DNA of 64,000 bases from Desulfonatronovibrio magnus (GCF_000934755.1 NZ_KN882178.1:88260-152259), one strand, 5' to 3'. Counted from the stretch's first letter, positions 25,972-36,802 are shown. Made by a program: numbers and translations. Notes: generated from the letters alone by a model not told the origin.

Positions 25972-27084
25972 CTAAGCGTGGCTATGCTTTCTTTTAGTAG
26001 TTTTTGCGGACATCTCGTGACCTTCTTCCTCTTCATCTTCCTCTTCAATAACGGGTCTGAAACTCAGCAGAATGGGACTTGCTACATAGATAGAAGAATA
26101 GGTGCCCACCAGAACTCCTACAGTCAATGCAAAGGCAAAGTCATGTATGATACCGCCTCCGAGTATAAGCAGGGCAAGAACAACTACAAGAGTTGTACCT
26201 GAAGTAACAATGGTTCTCGACAGGGTCTGGTTGATACTGACGTTGATGGTTTCTGACAGAGAGGTGGAAATCTTGTTGCGCAGATTTTCCCTGATGCGGT
26301 CAAAAACAATGATGGTATCATTTAGGGAATAACCAATTATAGTCAGTAAGGCCGCTACTATGCTCAGGTCAAAATCCTTGTTAAGCAGTGAGAATATGCC
26401 AATGACTATAAGCATGTCATGAATCAGGGCTATAACTGCTCCCAGAGCAAAGTTGAGCCTTAGATACCAGCAAAGACAAAGGGTTATGAGCATGGCCGCG
26501 AAAATAAGAAAAGCCAGCGGGATGGAAATGAGCTTTAGCAGATAGACACCGCCAGCAAGCCCGGCCGCCATAAAAGCAGCCACAAACCACTTGTGTTCAA
26601 AACGACCCGAGATGTAGATTGCAATAAACAGCACAGCAAAGAACAGGGCTTCCAGAGCGCTTTCACGCAGATCTGCCCCAACTCGTGGCCCCACCATTTC
26701 TAAACGTTGAATCTCGTATCCATGGTCCTGAAAATACTCCATCAGGACAGCATCTACCTTTTCACGGGCGTCATAAGGAGTAATGTTTTCAGCTGAAGTT
26801 CGAAACAAATATTCATTGTCCCCGCGATCTCCAAACCGTTGAACTACCAGGGATGGTAACTCTGTTTCCTCTAATACGGAAGTAAGTTCAGCAAGGTCAA
26901 CTTCCTGCTCAAAGCTGGTCTGAATAATTATCCCTCCGGCAAAATCAATGCCCAGTTTGGGGCCGCCCTTGAGTCCAAGAGATATGAGACCTATGAGTAT
27001 CAATGCCGCAGATAGAGCAAAAGCATAATTTCTTTTGCCGATAAAATCTATTTTTGTGTCAGGTTTGATGATTTGAAAACCCAT
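25972..27084 (-). CDS. secF: Protein translocase subunit SecF
   Basis: A 370-residue inner-membrane protein of the SecDF complex that uses the proton gradient to assist late steps of secretion. N-terminal helix, a first periplasmic domain starting with LGIDFAGG, then five clustered helices with the conserved TIIGYSLNDTIIVFDRIREN block. A charged tail (EEEDEEEEGHE, then a Lys/Arg/His-rich end) extends it beyond many SecF. Follows secD by 26 bp. Confidence 0.96.
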   Translation of the reverse strand: MGFQIIKPDTKIDFIGKRNYAFALSAALILIGLISLGLKGGPKLGIDFAGGIIIQTSFEQEVDLAELTSVLEETELPSLVVQRFGDRGDNEYLFRTSAENITPYDAREKVDAVLMEYFQDHGYEIQRLEMVGPRVGADLRESALEALFFAVLFIAIYISGRFEHKWFVAAFMAAGLAGGVYLLKLISIPLAFLIFAAMLITLCLCWYLRLNFALGAVIALIHDMLIVIGIFSLLNKDFDLSIVAALLTIIGYSLNDTIIVFDRIRENLRNKISTSLSETINVSINQTLSRTIVTSGTTLVVVLALLILGGGIIHDFAFALTVGVLVGTYSSIYVASPILLSFRPVIEEEDEEEEGHEMSAKTTKRKHSHA

Positions 27085-27110
27085 TTTTTTCCTGCCTGTA
27101 TTTGGACTGA

Positions 27111-28712
27111 TTAGATGTTGAATGCTGTTCCGGGTTTGCGTTTAGATATCCAGATATCAAAAAGAACTCTGGATACAAAAATAGCAGTGAACATTGATGC
27201 TAAAATTCCCAGGGTCAGGGTGACTGCAAATCCTCTTATGGGGCCGGTTCCAAACTGGTAAAGAACAACAGCTGCAATGATAGTAGTGACATTGGCATCA
27301 AGGATTGTCAAAGTAGCCCGATTGTATCCTTCTTCAACCGCTGCCCGGGGAGACAGTCCCCGCCGAAGTTCTTCTCTTATACGCTCAAAGATAAGTACAT
27401 TGGCATCAACTGCTATGCCTATGGTCAGAATAATTCCAGCTATGCCGGGAAGAGTCAGGGTGGCACCGAATCCGGCCAGTCCAGCTATAATCAGGATGAT
27501 ATTGAAGGCAAGTACTGTGTTGGCAACTACTCCGGCAAATCCAAAATAAAAGACCATGAATATAAGAACAAGTGCTCCACCAATGACTGCTGACCTGACC
27601 CCTCGTTCTATGGATTCCTGGCCAAGGGACGGGCCCACTGTTCTTTCCTCCATTACAAAGACAGGCGCTGGCAGAGAGCCGGCTCTAAGGACTACCGCAA
27701 GGTCGTGAGCTTCATCCACTGTAAACCTGCCGGTAATACTGGCCCTTCCACCAGAAATTCTTTCCTGTATGACCGGGGTGGAATAAACATTGCCGTCCAG
27801 TACAATTGCAAGTCGCTGACGAACATTCTCACCTGTAATTCTTTCAAAAATACGTGAACCCCTGTTATCAAAGGCTATGGCTACATACGGCTGATTGTAC
27901 TGATCAAAAGCAGTGTGTGCGTTGGTGATGTACTCTCCAGTCATTGCTGTTTCAGCTCTTAAAACTACCGGTTCTTCACGTGTAGAGCCATCAGGCATAG
28001 TTGTCTGCTGATAGTAGAGTCTGCTGCCTGGAGGCACAACACCTTCAACAGCCCGCTGTACATCTGCATCTTCATCTACAAGTTTGAACTCAAGATGCGC
28101 AGTTTGACCTATAATGGAAATTGCTCGCTGGGGGTCGTCTATACCGGGCAATTGTACTTGAATGCGTTCATCCTGTTGTCTTCTGATATCAGGTTCAGCC
28201 ACTCCGAACTGATCAATTCTATTGCGAATAGTCTTAACTGCCTGGTCAAGGGTCATATCGTTCAAGATCTCTTTGTATTCAGCAGTAAAATCAAGAACAT
28301 AACGAATACGGCCATCATCATCAGAATGTCTGGATACAATTCGCAAATTATTGTATTGCTGACTGATCATGCGCTCCAGGTCTCTTTGCTGCTCCTGTCG
28401 CAACAAGCTGAACTCGAGTCTGTGATCATCACTAACTCTGGGACGAAGGACCAGAATATCCTGGAGCCGGGCTTCATCTCTTATGTCCTGTCCAATCTGG
28501 GAAAGAGATCTTTCCAGAGCTCTTTCAACTTCAACCCCGAGGGTCAGGTGAATTCCACCTCTAAGATCCAGTCCAAGATTGACCTGGCGGTCCGGGAGTA
28601 TGTCACCGAGAGAAGAATTTTTTATTCCGGAAAAAGAAGGTAAAAAATAGAGCAGACTGATAATCAGAACCAGTAAAATTACTGGTATTTTCCAGCGCAG
28701 ATTGCCTTTCAT
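27111..28712 (-). CDS. secD: Protein translocase subunit SecD
   Basis: A 533-residue SecD with N-terminal helix, LGLDLRGGIHL motif at about 47-57, periplasmic P1 domain (about 60-340) and six-helix RND-type membrane domain containing AVDANVLIFERIREE. Its P1 head domain is compact compared with the 615-residue E. coli protein. Works with SecF and YajC in the same operon (yajC-secD-secF, minus strand). Confidence 0.97.
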   Translation of the reverse strand: MKGNLRWKIPVILLVLIISLLYFLPSFSGIKNSSLGDILPDRQVNLGLDLRGGIHLTLGVEVERALERSLSQIGQDIRDEARLQDILVLRPRVSDDHRLEFSLLRQEQQRDLERMISQQYNNLRIVSRHSDDDGRIRYVLDFTAEYKEILNDMTLDQAVKTIRNRIDQFGVAEPDIRRQQDERIQVQLPGIDDPQRAISIIGQTAHLEFKLVDEDADVQRAVEGVVPPGSRLYYQQTTMPDGSTREEPVVLRAETAMTGEYITNAHTAFDQYNQPYVAIAFDNRGSRIFERITGENVRQRLAIVLDGNVYSTPVIQERISGGRASITGRFTVDEAHDLAVVLRAGSLPAPVFVMEERTVGPSLGQESIERGVRSAVIGGALVLIFMVFYFGFAGVVANTVLAFNIILIIAGLAGFGATLTLPGIAGIILTIGIAVDANVLIFERIREELRRGLSPRAAVEEGYNRATLTILDANVTTIIAAVVLYQFGTGPIRGFAVTLTLGILASMFTAIFVSRVLFDIWISKRKPGTAFNI

Positions 28713-28803
28713 TATTATAGTCCTGAGGCTGATTAAAGGTTTGAGTTGGGCATTGGGTACAGTGGGCTGTTAGAAGGGTGCATCAATGACACGGTTAGAA
28801 TAA

Positions 28804-29145
28804 TTATTGCGCCCTTTGAACAGAATCCTGACTTGGGTCAGCCAGACCGGCAATATAGGCTCTGTTGGTCTTGACTTGCAGTTTGTCGCCAATTTCTATT
28901 GTCAGAACGTCATTCTGGATATCTGTAACACGTCCATATAATCCACCATTGGTAAGAACATTATCACCTCTTTTAAGGTTGGCCAGTACCTGGCGATGCT
29001 CTTTGGCTTTTTTCTGTTGTGGCCTGATAAGCAGAAAATAAAAAATAGCAAACATCAGAATCAGGGGAATGAACGCTGTGAATGGGTTGCCGGCCTGGGG
29101 ATCACCACTCTGGGCCATGGCAAAAATCAAATTTTCAAAAAACAT
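28804..29145 (-). CDS. yajC: YajC, preprotein translocase accessory subunit
   Basis: A 113-residue protein with one membrane helix (about 22-40, PLILMFAIFYFLLIRPQQKK) followed by a small cytoplasmic domain with LKRGDNVLTNGGLYG. Standard YajC signature. AGGAGG is four bases upstream of the ATG. First gene of yajC-secD-secF. Confidence 0.96.
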   Translation of the reverse strand: MFFENLIFAMAQSGDPQAGNPFTAFIPLILMFAIFYFLLIRPQQKKAKEHRQVLANLKRGDNVLTNGGLYGRVTDIQNDVLTIEIGDKLQVKTNRAYIAGLADPSQDSVQRAQ

Positions 29146-29180
29146 AGTTCCTCCTATAATGAGTTCAGTGGTTGGAAGTA

Positions 29181-29232
29181 TTGTAATAGTTTAGCCCTTT
29201 TCTAAGGAAAGCAGGGGACAGGCCCGGTTTCC
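29181..29232. repeat. Palindromic element A, half copy
   Basis: Its GTAATAGTTTAGCCC and TTTTCTAAGGAAAGC blocks, followed by AGGGGACAGGC, are the reverse complement of the right arm of the element at 47315-47454 with no difference. It is a single arm rather than a palindrome. A fragment of module D (CCTCGTTCCCAGGCTCCAGC) follows at 29367-29405. No gene in the gap. Confidence 0.78.
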
Positions 29233-29432
29233 AGAAAAATAAAACAAAATGTCATGTAAGTTTATTGCACAGACAAAAACGAGGTTGATAACTGAAAATT
29301 ATCTGATTGTCCATGTAAAAAATTATCATAAAATTGATATGTTCAGCTTAAAAATGTGCAACAGGTTACCCCTTTACCCCTCGTTCCCAGGCTCCAGCCG
29401 TTTATTCAAGCGGTAAGTCACTGATAAAAGAT

Positions 29433-30830
29433 TTACTTCCAGAATTGTGACTGGTCCCTGAAGGCTTCTTCAAGACTGATTAAGACTGCTTTTTTTTCAG
29501 AATCAACAGCCAGTTCCCTGGCTTTTTCCCGGTGAAATGATGCCTGCCGCTTGTTGTTATTGTAAATATGGGCGTAAGACATGTGAATGTGGGCCATAAA
29601 GTTGTTTCCGCTGCGGCCGAAAATTCTGGCCAGATGTTCGTGCGCTCCAGGTTCTTCAGGAACAATCCTTAAGGCGCGTTGAAGATAGCTCGCTGCTGTG
29701 TCAAAGTGACCCTGTTCTGAGAGTATTCGGCCGTAATAGATAAGAGCCATGCTTTCCTGAGGGCGGAGCATGATGGCTTTTTGTAAAAGCCGGCCGGATT
29801 TGTCAATATCTCCAAACTGGAAGTAAAAAATACCTGCTTCCCGAAGAAAAAGCGGATCACTATCATCACAACTGATAAGCTCTTCAAAGTTCTTTCTTGC
29901 TTCAGACACTCTGTTTATGCGAGCGTTGGCAATGCCCTGGCCGAGATAAGTCAGGCATGTCTGATTTTTTTCCTCTCTAAAATACGCCAGAGCACTGGAA
30001 GGTTCAGCATACCTGGCTCTTACGAGAGTCTGAACGCGTAAAAAAGATGAATTGTCTACTTCTCTTGCCAGCAAATTTTTGTCCATTCTCTCAATACGAT
30101 CGCTTAAATAATTGACACGCTCATCCATACCCGGGTGGGTGCTCAGGTAGGAAGGGATTTCACCTCCTGAAAACCACTGCATCCGCCGCATTTTCTGCAT
30201 AGCCGAAGTCATGGCCTGAGGGTTGTATCCAGCTGCAATGAGGTATCCAAGGCCGACCTGGTCAGCCTCTCGTTCATCTTCACGTGAATACTTCAGTACC
30301 GCGCTCTGAGCTCCTGCTATGGAACCAACAGCTATGGCACCGCCGGCATCCGAGCCCAACAGGGCGCCGGCAACTAAACCAAGGAGGGAACCAACGCTTA
30401 TAACCTTGGAACGCTCTATATTGCGGGCAACATGTCTTTGAGTGATGTGGGCCAGTTCATGGGCCATGATGGAGGCAAGCTGGTCTTCGGAGTCCATATG
30501 CAGGATAAGGCCTGAAAAGATAGCCATATAGCCAGCCACAGTGGCAAAAGCATTGACGGCGTTATGATTGATTACTTCTACCTGCAGGGGGAATGGCTGA
30601 GGAGGAGCGTTTTTATATAGATTCTGTCCTATTTCTCGAATATAATCAGTAATTTCCGGATCATCGATAATGTCAAAACGTGTTCTGATAAGTCGATGGA
30701 CCTTTTTTCCCAGTTCAGCCTCATCTGATATGCTGAACTCCCCGAACAGTCTTGCCTGAGCATTGGGGGCAGGGACTGACATAAAAAAAGTCAGGCAGAT
30801 AAAAAAAACAAGTCTAATTCTATGTGTCAT
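29433..30830 (-). CDS. Periplasmic M48-family metalloprotease with TPR repeats (BepA-like)
   Basis: A 465-residue exported protein. A signal peptide ends near residue 26 (PNAQA-R). The zinc motif is HELAH (124-128), and the third ligand is expected in the REDEREADQVG segment (about 186-196). C-terminal TPR repeats run from about 320 to 450. This is the BepA/YfgC layout, a protease/chaperone that oversees outer-membrane protein assembly. The frame opens at TTG 30848, but ATG 30830 gives a proper signal peptide. It lies downstream of rho on the same strand with a 59-bp gap. Confidence 0.9.
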   Translation of the reverse strand: MTHRIRLVFFICLTFFMSVPAPNAQARLFGEFSISDEAELGKKVHRLIRTRFDIIDDPEITDYIREIGQNLYKNAPPQPFPLQVEVINHNAVNAFATVAGYMAIFSGLILHMDSEDQLASIMAHELAHITQRHVARNIERSKVISVGSLLGLVAGALLGSDAGGAIAVGSIAGAQSAVLKYSREDEREADQVGLGYLIAAGYNPQAMTSAMQKMRRMQWFSGGEIPSYLSTHPGMDERVNYLSDRIERMDKNLLAREVDNSSFLRVQTLVRARYAEPSSALAYFREEKNQTCLTYLGQGIANARINRVSEARKNFEELISCDDSDPLFLREAGIFYFQFGDIDKSGRLLQKAIMLRPQESMALIYYGRILSEQGHFDTAASYLQRALRIVPEEPGAHEHLARIFGRSGNNFMAHIHMSYAHIYNNNKRQASFHREKARELAVDSEKKAVLISLEEAFRDQSQFWK

Positions 30831-30889
30831 GCAACTACAGCTTAACAAAGACAGCTATAATGAAAGAAAAAATGTCATCTGATCAATGA

Positions 30890-32137
30890 CTATTTATTCA
30901 TCATATCTAAAAAATCTTTGTTGTTCTTGGTGCCTTTCATTTTATCCAGGAGAAATTCCATACTGTCTATGGAGTTCATGGGGGCAAGCACTTTACGCAA
31001 TATCCAAACCTTGTTCAAGGTTTCCGGTGCAAGGAGCAGATCTTCCTTACGTGTTCCTGATCGATTCATGTCAATGGCTGGATAAACTCTCTTATCAGCA
31101 AGATGACGGTCAAGGTAGATTTCCATATTTCCTGTCCCCTTGAACTCTTCGAAAATTACCTCGTCCATTCTTGATCCTGTATCAATAAGGGCAGTAGCCA
31201 GGATGGTCAAGCTGCCTCCTTCCTCAATGTTGCGCGCTGCGCCAAAAAAGCGTTTTGGTCTTTGCAGAGCGTTGGAATCAAGTCCGCCTGACAAAACTCT
31301 TCCCGAAGATGGAGTGACTGTGTTGTATGCCCGACCCAGTCTCGTTATGCTGTCTAATAAAACCACAACATCCTTTTTTCTCTCCACCAGTCGTTTCGCT
31401 TTTTCCAGTACCATGTCCGCCACCTGAACATGTCTCTGAGGCGGTTCATCAAAAGTTGAGCTGACCACTTCAGCATTCACAGTCCTTTCCATGTCGGTTA
31501 CTTCTTCAGGGCGTTCGTCTATGAGCAGTACCAGCATGAAAACATCAGGATGGTTGGCGTTAATGGAATTGGCAATATTTTGCAGAAGAATGGTTTTTCC
31601 TGTCCGTGGAGGGGCAACTATCAGTCCTCGCTGACCTTTTCCGATGGGTGTAAGCAGGTCAATAATTCTTGTGGAATACTTTTCTGCACCGTTCTCCATC
31701 CGATATCTTTCATTAGGATAGATAGGGGTCAGGTTATCAAAAAGGACCAGGCTTTTGGACTCAGCAGGGTTGCCATATCCGACTTCATTTACTCTCAGCA
31801 GGGCGAAGTACCGTTCACCTTCTTTGGGAGGACGAATCTGTCCTGAGACAACGTCGCCGGTTCTAAGCCCGAACTTTCTGATCTGGGAAGGTGAGACATA
31901 TATATCATCAGGACCAGGCATGAAGCTGTAAGTAGGGGATCTTAAGAACCCGAAACCGTCCGGTAGAATTTCAAGAACTCCCTCGCCTGAAACCTGACCG
32001 TTTTGAGAGGCACAGGCCTGAAGCAGAGCAAATATCAGCTCCTGCTTTCTGAGTCCACTGGGGTTTTCAATTTCAAATTCAGTTGCCAGCTTCATAAGTT
32101 CGTGCATTGATTTGGTTTTAAGGTCGGACAAGTTCAT
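30890..32137 (-). CDS. rho: Transcription termination factor Rho
   Basis: A 415-residue hexameric RNA helicase. The N-terminal SAP-like domain starts [13 protein letters not shown]; the cold-shock-type RNA-binding domain has [14 protein letters not shown]. The ATPase domain has Walker A APPRTGKT, the [14 protein letters not shown] block and the Q/R-loop region TRLGRAYN. Full length. Start ATG 32135-32137 with GGAGAAC upstream; the TTG one codon earlier is not preferred. Downstream of carD and separated from it by a repeat-bearing 495-bp gap. Confidence 0.97.
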   Translation of the reverse strand: MNLSDLKTKSMHELMKLATEFEIENPSGLRKQELIFALLQACASQNGQVSGEGVLEILPDGFGFLRSPTYSFMPGPDDIYVSPSQIRKFGLRTGDVVSGQIRPPKEGERYFALLRVNEVGYGNPAESKSLVLFDNLTPIYPNERYRMENGAEKYSTRIIDLLTPIGKGQRGLIVAPPRTGKTILLQNIANSINANHPDVFMLVLLIDERPEEVTDMERTVNAEVVSSTFDEPPQRHVQVADMVLEKAKRLVERKKDVVVLLDSITRLGRAYNTVTPSSGRVLSGGLDSNALQRPKRFFGAARNIEEGGSLTILATALIDTGSRMDEVIFEEFKGTGNMEIYLDRHLADKRVYPAIDMNRSGTRKEDLLLAPETLNKVWILRKVLAPMNSIDSMEFLLDKMKGTKNNKDFLDMMNK

Positions 32138-32632
32138 CAAAAAGTTCTCCTGAACAATAAGTTGAGATTAAAAAAATAGGTCATTGACAATAATTTGAAG
32201 GGGTGTATTTCGAGTTCCTGAAAAACAAAATGAGGACAGTCACAGGTTTGGAAGTGTCCCCAATTAGGGGCAAGCAGGTTAATTACAGGTAATACAGAGC
32301 TGGTTGTTCAGTTTAGTGAACAGTTTTGACAATGTAAGAGTTTTTACCCGCTAATTACGGCATGGATTTATTTATCCATGCGCTTATTTTCAATAATGAT
32401 TCTATTTGCAGAAAAAAAACGTGCTGGGAGCCTGCCCCCTGTTTTGGTTAAAACCGGGGGTAAACTTATATAAAAATAATGAACACTTTAGATACTTTGA
32501 AGGATATCTGGAAATCCTGATTTGGATGGATTATCGGGACATACGGGAAAGACTTCTGATCCCTGACATGGCATTTGCCCTGACGAAAGGCAATATATGT
32601 CCGTTCTGACTCTTTGGCAAGAGTTTTATGTG
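32138..32632. other. carD-rho gap with two hairpins, no gene
   Basis: Two perfect hairpins are visible: GCATGGAT-ttattt-ATCCATGC (32360-32381), and CCCCCTGTTTT with AAAACCGGGGG (32435-32460). The second could terminate carD transcripts. A small frame at 32406-32609 has no start signal or family resemblance. The rho promoter must lie here but no clear boxes were recognised. Confidence 0.6.
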
Positions 32633-33196
32633 TTACTGTTTTGATTTTTTCGGTTCTTCAGCATTTTCTTCCTGAGTTTCCTGTTCCTCTTCCTGAATCA
32701 TAACATCAGCAAAAAGTTCTTCCACTTTGGATTTGGCCTGGCTCTGATCTACTGATAATGCGTATGACAGTTCCATGGTAATGAGCCCCATGGCCTGCTC
32801 TAAAAGCCTTCGTTCTCCAAAAGAAAGTTCTTTATCCTTGCTGATGAGAAAAAGCTCTTTAAGGACATAGGCTACATCATACAAATTATGACTCTTGAGT
32901 TTGTCTGAGTATTCTCTGTATCTACGATTCCAGTTCTGTCCGGAATAGCCAGTGAAATCAGATCGATCTTCAAGATAGTTTAGTATATTCAGCCCCATCT
33001 TTTCATCACTGACAGGGCGAAGACCTACGTTTTCAGCATTGCTGACCGGAACCATCAAGGTGACATTATTGCTGAGGATTCTAACGATGTAGAGCTTGGT
33101 TTTCACACCTCCCACATCCTGCTCTTCAATCTTTTCAACCTTTCCTACACCCTGGGCCGGATATACCACTAATTCGTCCACTGAGAACACTTTCAT
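32633..33196 (-). CDS. carD: CarD/CdnL-family transcriptional regulator
   Basis: A 187-residue CarD_CdnL_TRCF-type protein that binds RNA polymerase beta and stabilises open promoter complexes. The N-terminal Tudor-like RNA-polymerase-interaction domain begins DELVVYPAQGVGKVEKIEE. The C-terminal helical domain carries the conserved WNRRYREY segment. A Glu/Gln-rich acidic tail ends PKKSKQ. GGAGG lies only one base before the annotated ATG, so initiation at the GTG of codon 3 is possible. Position between pth and rho follows the Desulfovibrio order. Confidence 0.92.
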   Translation of the reverse strand: MKVFSVDELVVYPAQGVGKVEKIEEQDVGGVKTKLYIVRILSNNVTLMVPVSNAENVGLRPVSDEKMGLNILNYLEDRSDFTGYSGQNWNRRYREYSDKLKSHNLYDVAYVLKELFLISKDKELSFGERRLLEQAMGLITMELSYALSVDQSQAKSKVEELFADVMIQEEEQETQEENAEEPKKSKQ

Positions 33197-33526
33197 ACCT
33201 CCAAGAACCCGAGATTGTAAAAAATAATTAAAACCTTCAACTTATCCTTTCAGCTCCATGTTTTCCTGATAAGGTCTGAACAATAAACTTGATATTAGCA
33301 GGGATATTTTCCGTGCTCGTATCGCCCTTCTAAAGTTAACCGGATGCTGTCCGTAAAAAGTTATTTAAATTCACAGTGAAGCGCAAAAGATAAACTACTT
33401 ATGCGTTCAGATTGATATATATCTTAAATGAATTAAATAGTCCATGAAATATCCGAGTAAATTTTCGGATATTCCAAAAGAATAGTAAAAATTTGTAAAA
33501 GATTAGTAATTACCTTTTCTATCCTT

Positions 33527-34070
33527 AAAAGTAACTAAAGCCAAATTAGTAATAAATTCAGAGCATTATGATTTTACCATACAGATTGCTTCGGTCGTTC
33601 TGGATCCCTCGCGGGTGACAGTTTTTCAGCAACTACATCCCTAACAGTTCAGGTGTCATTGCGAGCGAGTCTTTGAGCGCGGCAATCTCTAACGTGCTAA
33701 GGCTGTTTCAAGTTTTTTTACGATTTTTGCTCATTATTGATGCACATTTGCCAGAAAAGTTCCGTCAAAGATGGGAGCTTTGCGCCTGGCACAGCTTCCT
33801 GCCCGGAGGCTTACAGCCCGGAGGGGGACTGTCCCTCGCTGTGTAAATTTTTTCATTAAAGCAAATTTCTTCCAGGAACCAATGCAGTATCAATCTTTTT
33901 TATAGTACCTCGCGGGGACTGTCCCAATGTCCAAATACGGGACTGTTCTTCAATGTGGAGGCGGCTTCCAGTCGCCTGGACTTGAATAGCCTGCAGGATG
34001 CAGGCTCCACTCTAAAGACAGTTACTCCCAGGTTCTGTCCCCGTCCGCCCTGGCGAGACGCTTTTGAGTC
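33527..34070. repeat. Mosaic module C (inverted) joined to module B copy 3
   Basis: 33527-33711 is module C in reverse. It runs straight into module B (33715 onward), whose copy here holds an extra segment (about 33928-34020) containing AGCCTGCAGGATGCAGGCT. A core motif variant is at 34021-34040. The whole 880-bp carD-pth gap (33197-34080) has no gene; 33197-33520 is AT-rich and should contain the carD promoter. Confidence 0.85.
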
Positions 34071-34080
34071 TCGAGATAAT

Positions 34081-34680
34081 TCAGGGATTGGCAGACAAAA
34101 AATCTCTTGCTTTCTGCAGTCCTTCCTGTCTGAAAACTCTGACAATCCGGGCCGACCTGGTAATTATGTCATCTCTTAACTGTTGCTCATCCGGACGAAA
34201 GTTGTTGAGTACATACCTTGCAAGATCATTTCCATCATCCGGACGACCAACTCCGAATCTAAGCCTGGCAAAGTCTCTTGTGCCTAATTCGCCGGCAATT
34301 GAACGTAAACCATTATGACCGGCAAGACCGCCCCCAAACTTTAATCGTATCTGTCCCAGGTTTAAGTCAACTTCATCATGGATAATTAAAAGATTATGTA
34401 TGTCTATATTAGAGTTGGCTAAAGTTTTGGCTACAGCAAGACCGCTTCTGTTCATATAAGTCAGTGGCTTCAGCAAAAGCCACATGGACGAATCATTCAG
34501 ATTCATCCACTCCCAGATTATTAAGGAACATGTATCTATTCTGAGTTTGACTGTTTCTTCAGAAATATCTAAGCTTGACTGAATGATGTGATCAATGACC
34601 ATAAAGCCTGCGTTGTGCCGTGTTGCCTGGTGACGCCTGCCTGGGTTGCCCAGGCCACATATTAGCCCTGTGATGTTCAT
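34081..34680 (-). CDS. pth: Peptidyl-tRNA hydrolase
   Basis: A 199-residue Pth, which frees tRNA from drop-off peptidyl-tRNA. Conserved residues: GLGNPG at 7-12 with Asn10, RHNAGF with catalytic His20, and IHDEVDL with Asp near 93. Usual length. ATG 34678-34680 starts MNITGLIC; no strong Shine-Dalgarno is visible, so expression may depend on translation or transcription from rplY. Confidence 0.95.
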   Translation of the reverse strand: MNITGLICGLGNPGRRHQATRHNAGFMVIDHIIQSSLDISEETVKLRIDTCSLIIWEWMNLNDSSMWLLLKPLTYMNRSGLAVAKTLANSNIDIHNLLIIHDEVDLNLGQIRLKFGGGLAGHNGLRSIAGELGTRDFARLRFGVGRPDDGNDLARYVLNNFRPDEQQLRDDIITRSARIVRVFRQEGLQKARDFLSANP

Positions 34681-34725
34681 GCAGATATTAAGCAAATATT
34701 AAATTTGTTGGTTTCTACAAAATTA

Positions 34726-34748
34726 AAGCCCCTTTTCAGGGGCTTTAC
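34726..34748 (-). terminator. Intrinsic terminator between rplY and pth
   Basis: On the minus strand AAAGCCCCT-gaaa-AGGGGCTTT followed by AATTTT. Lies 125 bp past the rplY stop and 46 bp before the pth start, so pth may be partly uncoupled from rplY. Confidence 0.75.
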
Positions 34749-34872
34749 TGAAACAATATATTATGCAAATGACTTGTAATGCAATGGGAAGCACATACAA
34801 TCTGCTTGAGGATCAGATTTCAAAGCATAAGAGAAATATTATCAAAAAAAACAGCTGACACAGCAGGCATAA

Positions 34873-35520
34873 CTATTCATCTGCAGATGACTCTTCTGTT
34901 GCGCCTTCTTCCTGCTCGGCTCCTTCCTCAGTTTCCTCGTCTTCAGTCTTTTCCTGGTAAGGAGGAACAAGGCCGACAACTGCAAAATTTTCTTCGAAAT
35001 CCACCCTGGTTCCTGAAGGCAGCTTAACATCTTCCATATTGATATTATCGCCTATGGTCAGTTTGGTAACGTCAATTACCACCTGATTGGGCATATTGAT
35101 GGGCAGACAGGTTACATCCAGTGTTTGCCGATATATTTCCAGTACCCCTCCATCTTCAGCACCTTTGGGTTTCCCTGTGACTTCTACAGGTACAGAAACA
35201 GTAACTTCCTTGGTCAGGTCGACTCCGTAAAAGTCAATATGCATGTAGACGGTCTTGTAAGGGTGCTTGTCAACTGACCAGATCAGGGCCGGCTTTTTTA
35301 CAGTTTCATTATTTTGTAAAAACTCCAGCTCTACAACGGAAGTGGTTCCAGCCTTAAGCCAGACTTTATGAAAAGTACCCACTCGTACCTGCAAAGAAAT
35401 ATTTTCTCCTTCAGGGCTGTAAAAAACAGCTGGGATATAGTCATTGGCACGAAGCTTTTTCGCTGCTTCTTTGCCTCTTTTTTCTCGTGTTTGTACTTGT
35501 AAGTTGACAAGCTGGGACAT
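34873..35520 (-). CDS. rplY: 50S ribosomal protein bL25, long CTC/TL5 form
   Basis: A 215-residue bL25 of the long form: N-terminal 5S-rRNA-binding domain (1-90, starting VNLQVQTREKRGKEAAKKLR) and C-terminal beta domain with VPVEVTGKPKGAEDGGVLE. The last 30 residues are acidic (EDEETEEGAEQEEGATEESSADE region). AAGGAGAAAAGG precedes the ATG. The 314-bp gap upstream to prs holds no gene. Confidence 0.95.
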   Translation of the reverse strand: MSQLVNLQVQTREKRGKEAAKKLRANDYIPAVFYSPEGENISLQVRVGTFHKVWLKAGTTSVVELEFLQNNETVKKPALIWSVDKHPYKTVYMHIDFYGVDLTKEVTVSVPVEVTGKPKGAEDGGVLEIYRQTLDVTCLPINMPNQVVIDVTKLTIGDNINMEDVKLPSGTRVDFEENFAVVGLVPPYQEKTEDEETEEGAEQEEGATEESSADE

Positions 35521-35834
35521 CCTTTTCTCCTTGAAATTATTTTACTGCACAGTGAAATGTTCTGTTACAGTTAAGCTATTGGCATGCAAAACAGTGCCTG
35601 TACCATTCGTTCAATAAAAATTGCTAAACTGTTACAATATTCTTTATTTTATTTAAGTTAGTTTACCTGGACAGTCAAAAGTCCCCACGCAACACATTGC
35701 ATTTATTGCCCTTTTTAAAACTTCGGGTGTCCAGACGTCCTCATAACCTAACCATTTTAAATCATAATTATTTTTCTTCAACTAATAACAATTAACTGAT
35801 AACTTTTAACTCTCAAGATATTACAAAATAACTC

Positions 35835-36782
35835 TTAATGGGAAAATAGTACACTTACTGAGGACTCAGTATGAATGTTGTGAATGGCCTTGGCCAGCAG
35901 ACTTGCAACTGAAATGACTTTAAATTTGGAGCAGGCACGTGCTCTTTCAGACAGAGGTATGGTGTCGGTTACCACAATTTCCGCAAAGCTCGACTTTTCC
36001 ATTCTTTCCACAGCAGGTCCGGACAGAACTGGATGGGTTGCGCACGCTACTACCCGGTTGGCTCCTTTTTCTGAAAGAACTTTGGCTGCTTCAACCATTG
36101 TTCCACCGGTATCAATCATATCATCCAGCACTACTGCTACTTTCCCCTGAACATCTCCAATAACGCGCATAGCCTGAGATTTATTCGGGGTGTCACGTCT
36201 TTTATCGATAATTGCCAGATCTGCTCCAATGCGCTTGGCGTAAGCTCTTGCCCGTTCAGTTCCGCCGGCATCCGGAGAAACAACTACAGCCTGGTCACCG
36301 AATTGTTGAAGGTAGGTTAGTAGAACTTCTGCTGCAAAAAGATTGTCCACCGGGATATTAAAAAATCCCTGGATTTGGCCTGAGTGCAGGTCAATGGTCA
36401 GCAGTCTGTTGACTCCGGAAATATTTATAAAATCAGCAACCATCTTGGCGCTGATGGGCACTCTCGGTACAACCTTTCTATCCTGGCGGGCATACCCATA
36501 ATAAGGGACAACTGCTGTAACTCTTCCTACACTGGCTCTTTTGAGAGCATCCAGCATGAGAAACAGTTCCATGAGGTTATGGTTTACCGGGGCGCAGGTT
36601 GGTTGAACAACAAAAACATCGTCGCCGCGAACATTATCGCCTATTTCTATCCGGCTTTCACCGTCACTGAAGGTACAGACAAGAGTTGGGCTGACAGTCA
36701 TACCGAGGTGTTCGCAGATTCCCCTGGCTAACTGGGGATTGGCATTGCCTGTGATAATTTTCAGTTCTCCGTGCCCGGGCAT
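35835..36782 (-). CDS. prs: Ribose-phosphate pyrophosphokinase
   Basis: A 315-residue PRPP synthase that makes PRPP from ribose 5-phosphate and ATP for nucleotide, histidine and tryptophan synthesis. Flexible loop block [15 protein letters not shown]-binding [12 protein letters not shown], and the [14 protein letters not shown] segment are all present. The frame extends upstream through the tRNA-Gln gene, but ATG 36780-36782 (MPGHGELKI) fits the family start. Lies between tRNA-Gln and rplY. Confidence 0.97.
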   Translation of the reverse strand: MPGHGELKIITGNANPQLARGICEHLGMTVSPTLVCTFSDGESRIEIGDNVRGDDVFVVQPTCAPVNHNLMELFLMLDALKRASVGRVTAVVPYYGYARQDRKVVPRVPISAKMVADFINISGVNRLLTIDLHSGQIQGFFNIPVDNLFAAEVLLTYLQQFGDQAVVVSPDAGGTERARAYAKRIGADLAIIDKRRDTPNKSQAMRVIGDVQGKVAVVLDDMIDTGGTMVEAAKVLSEKGANRVVACATHPVLSGPAVERMEKSSFAEIVVTDTIPLSERARACSKFKVISVASLLAKAIHNIHTESSVSVLFSH

Positions 36783-36802
36783 GGAATAAAACCTCGATTT
36801 TT

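Noticed and set aside
32406..32609. Plus-strand 67-residue frame in the carD-rho gap
   Set aside because: No Shine-Dalgarno, crosses a strong hairpin, and the composition is not protein-like.
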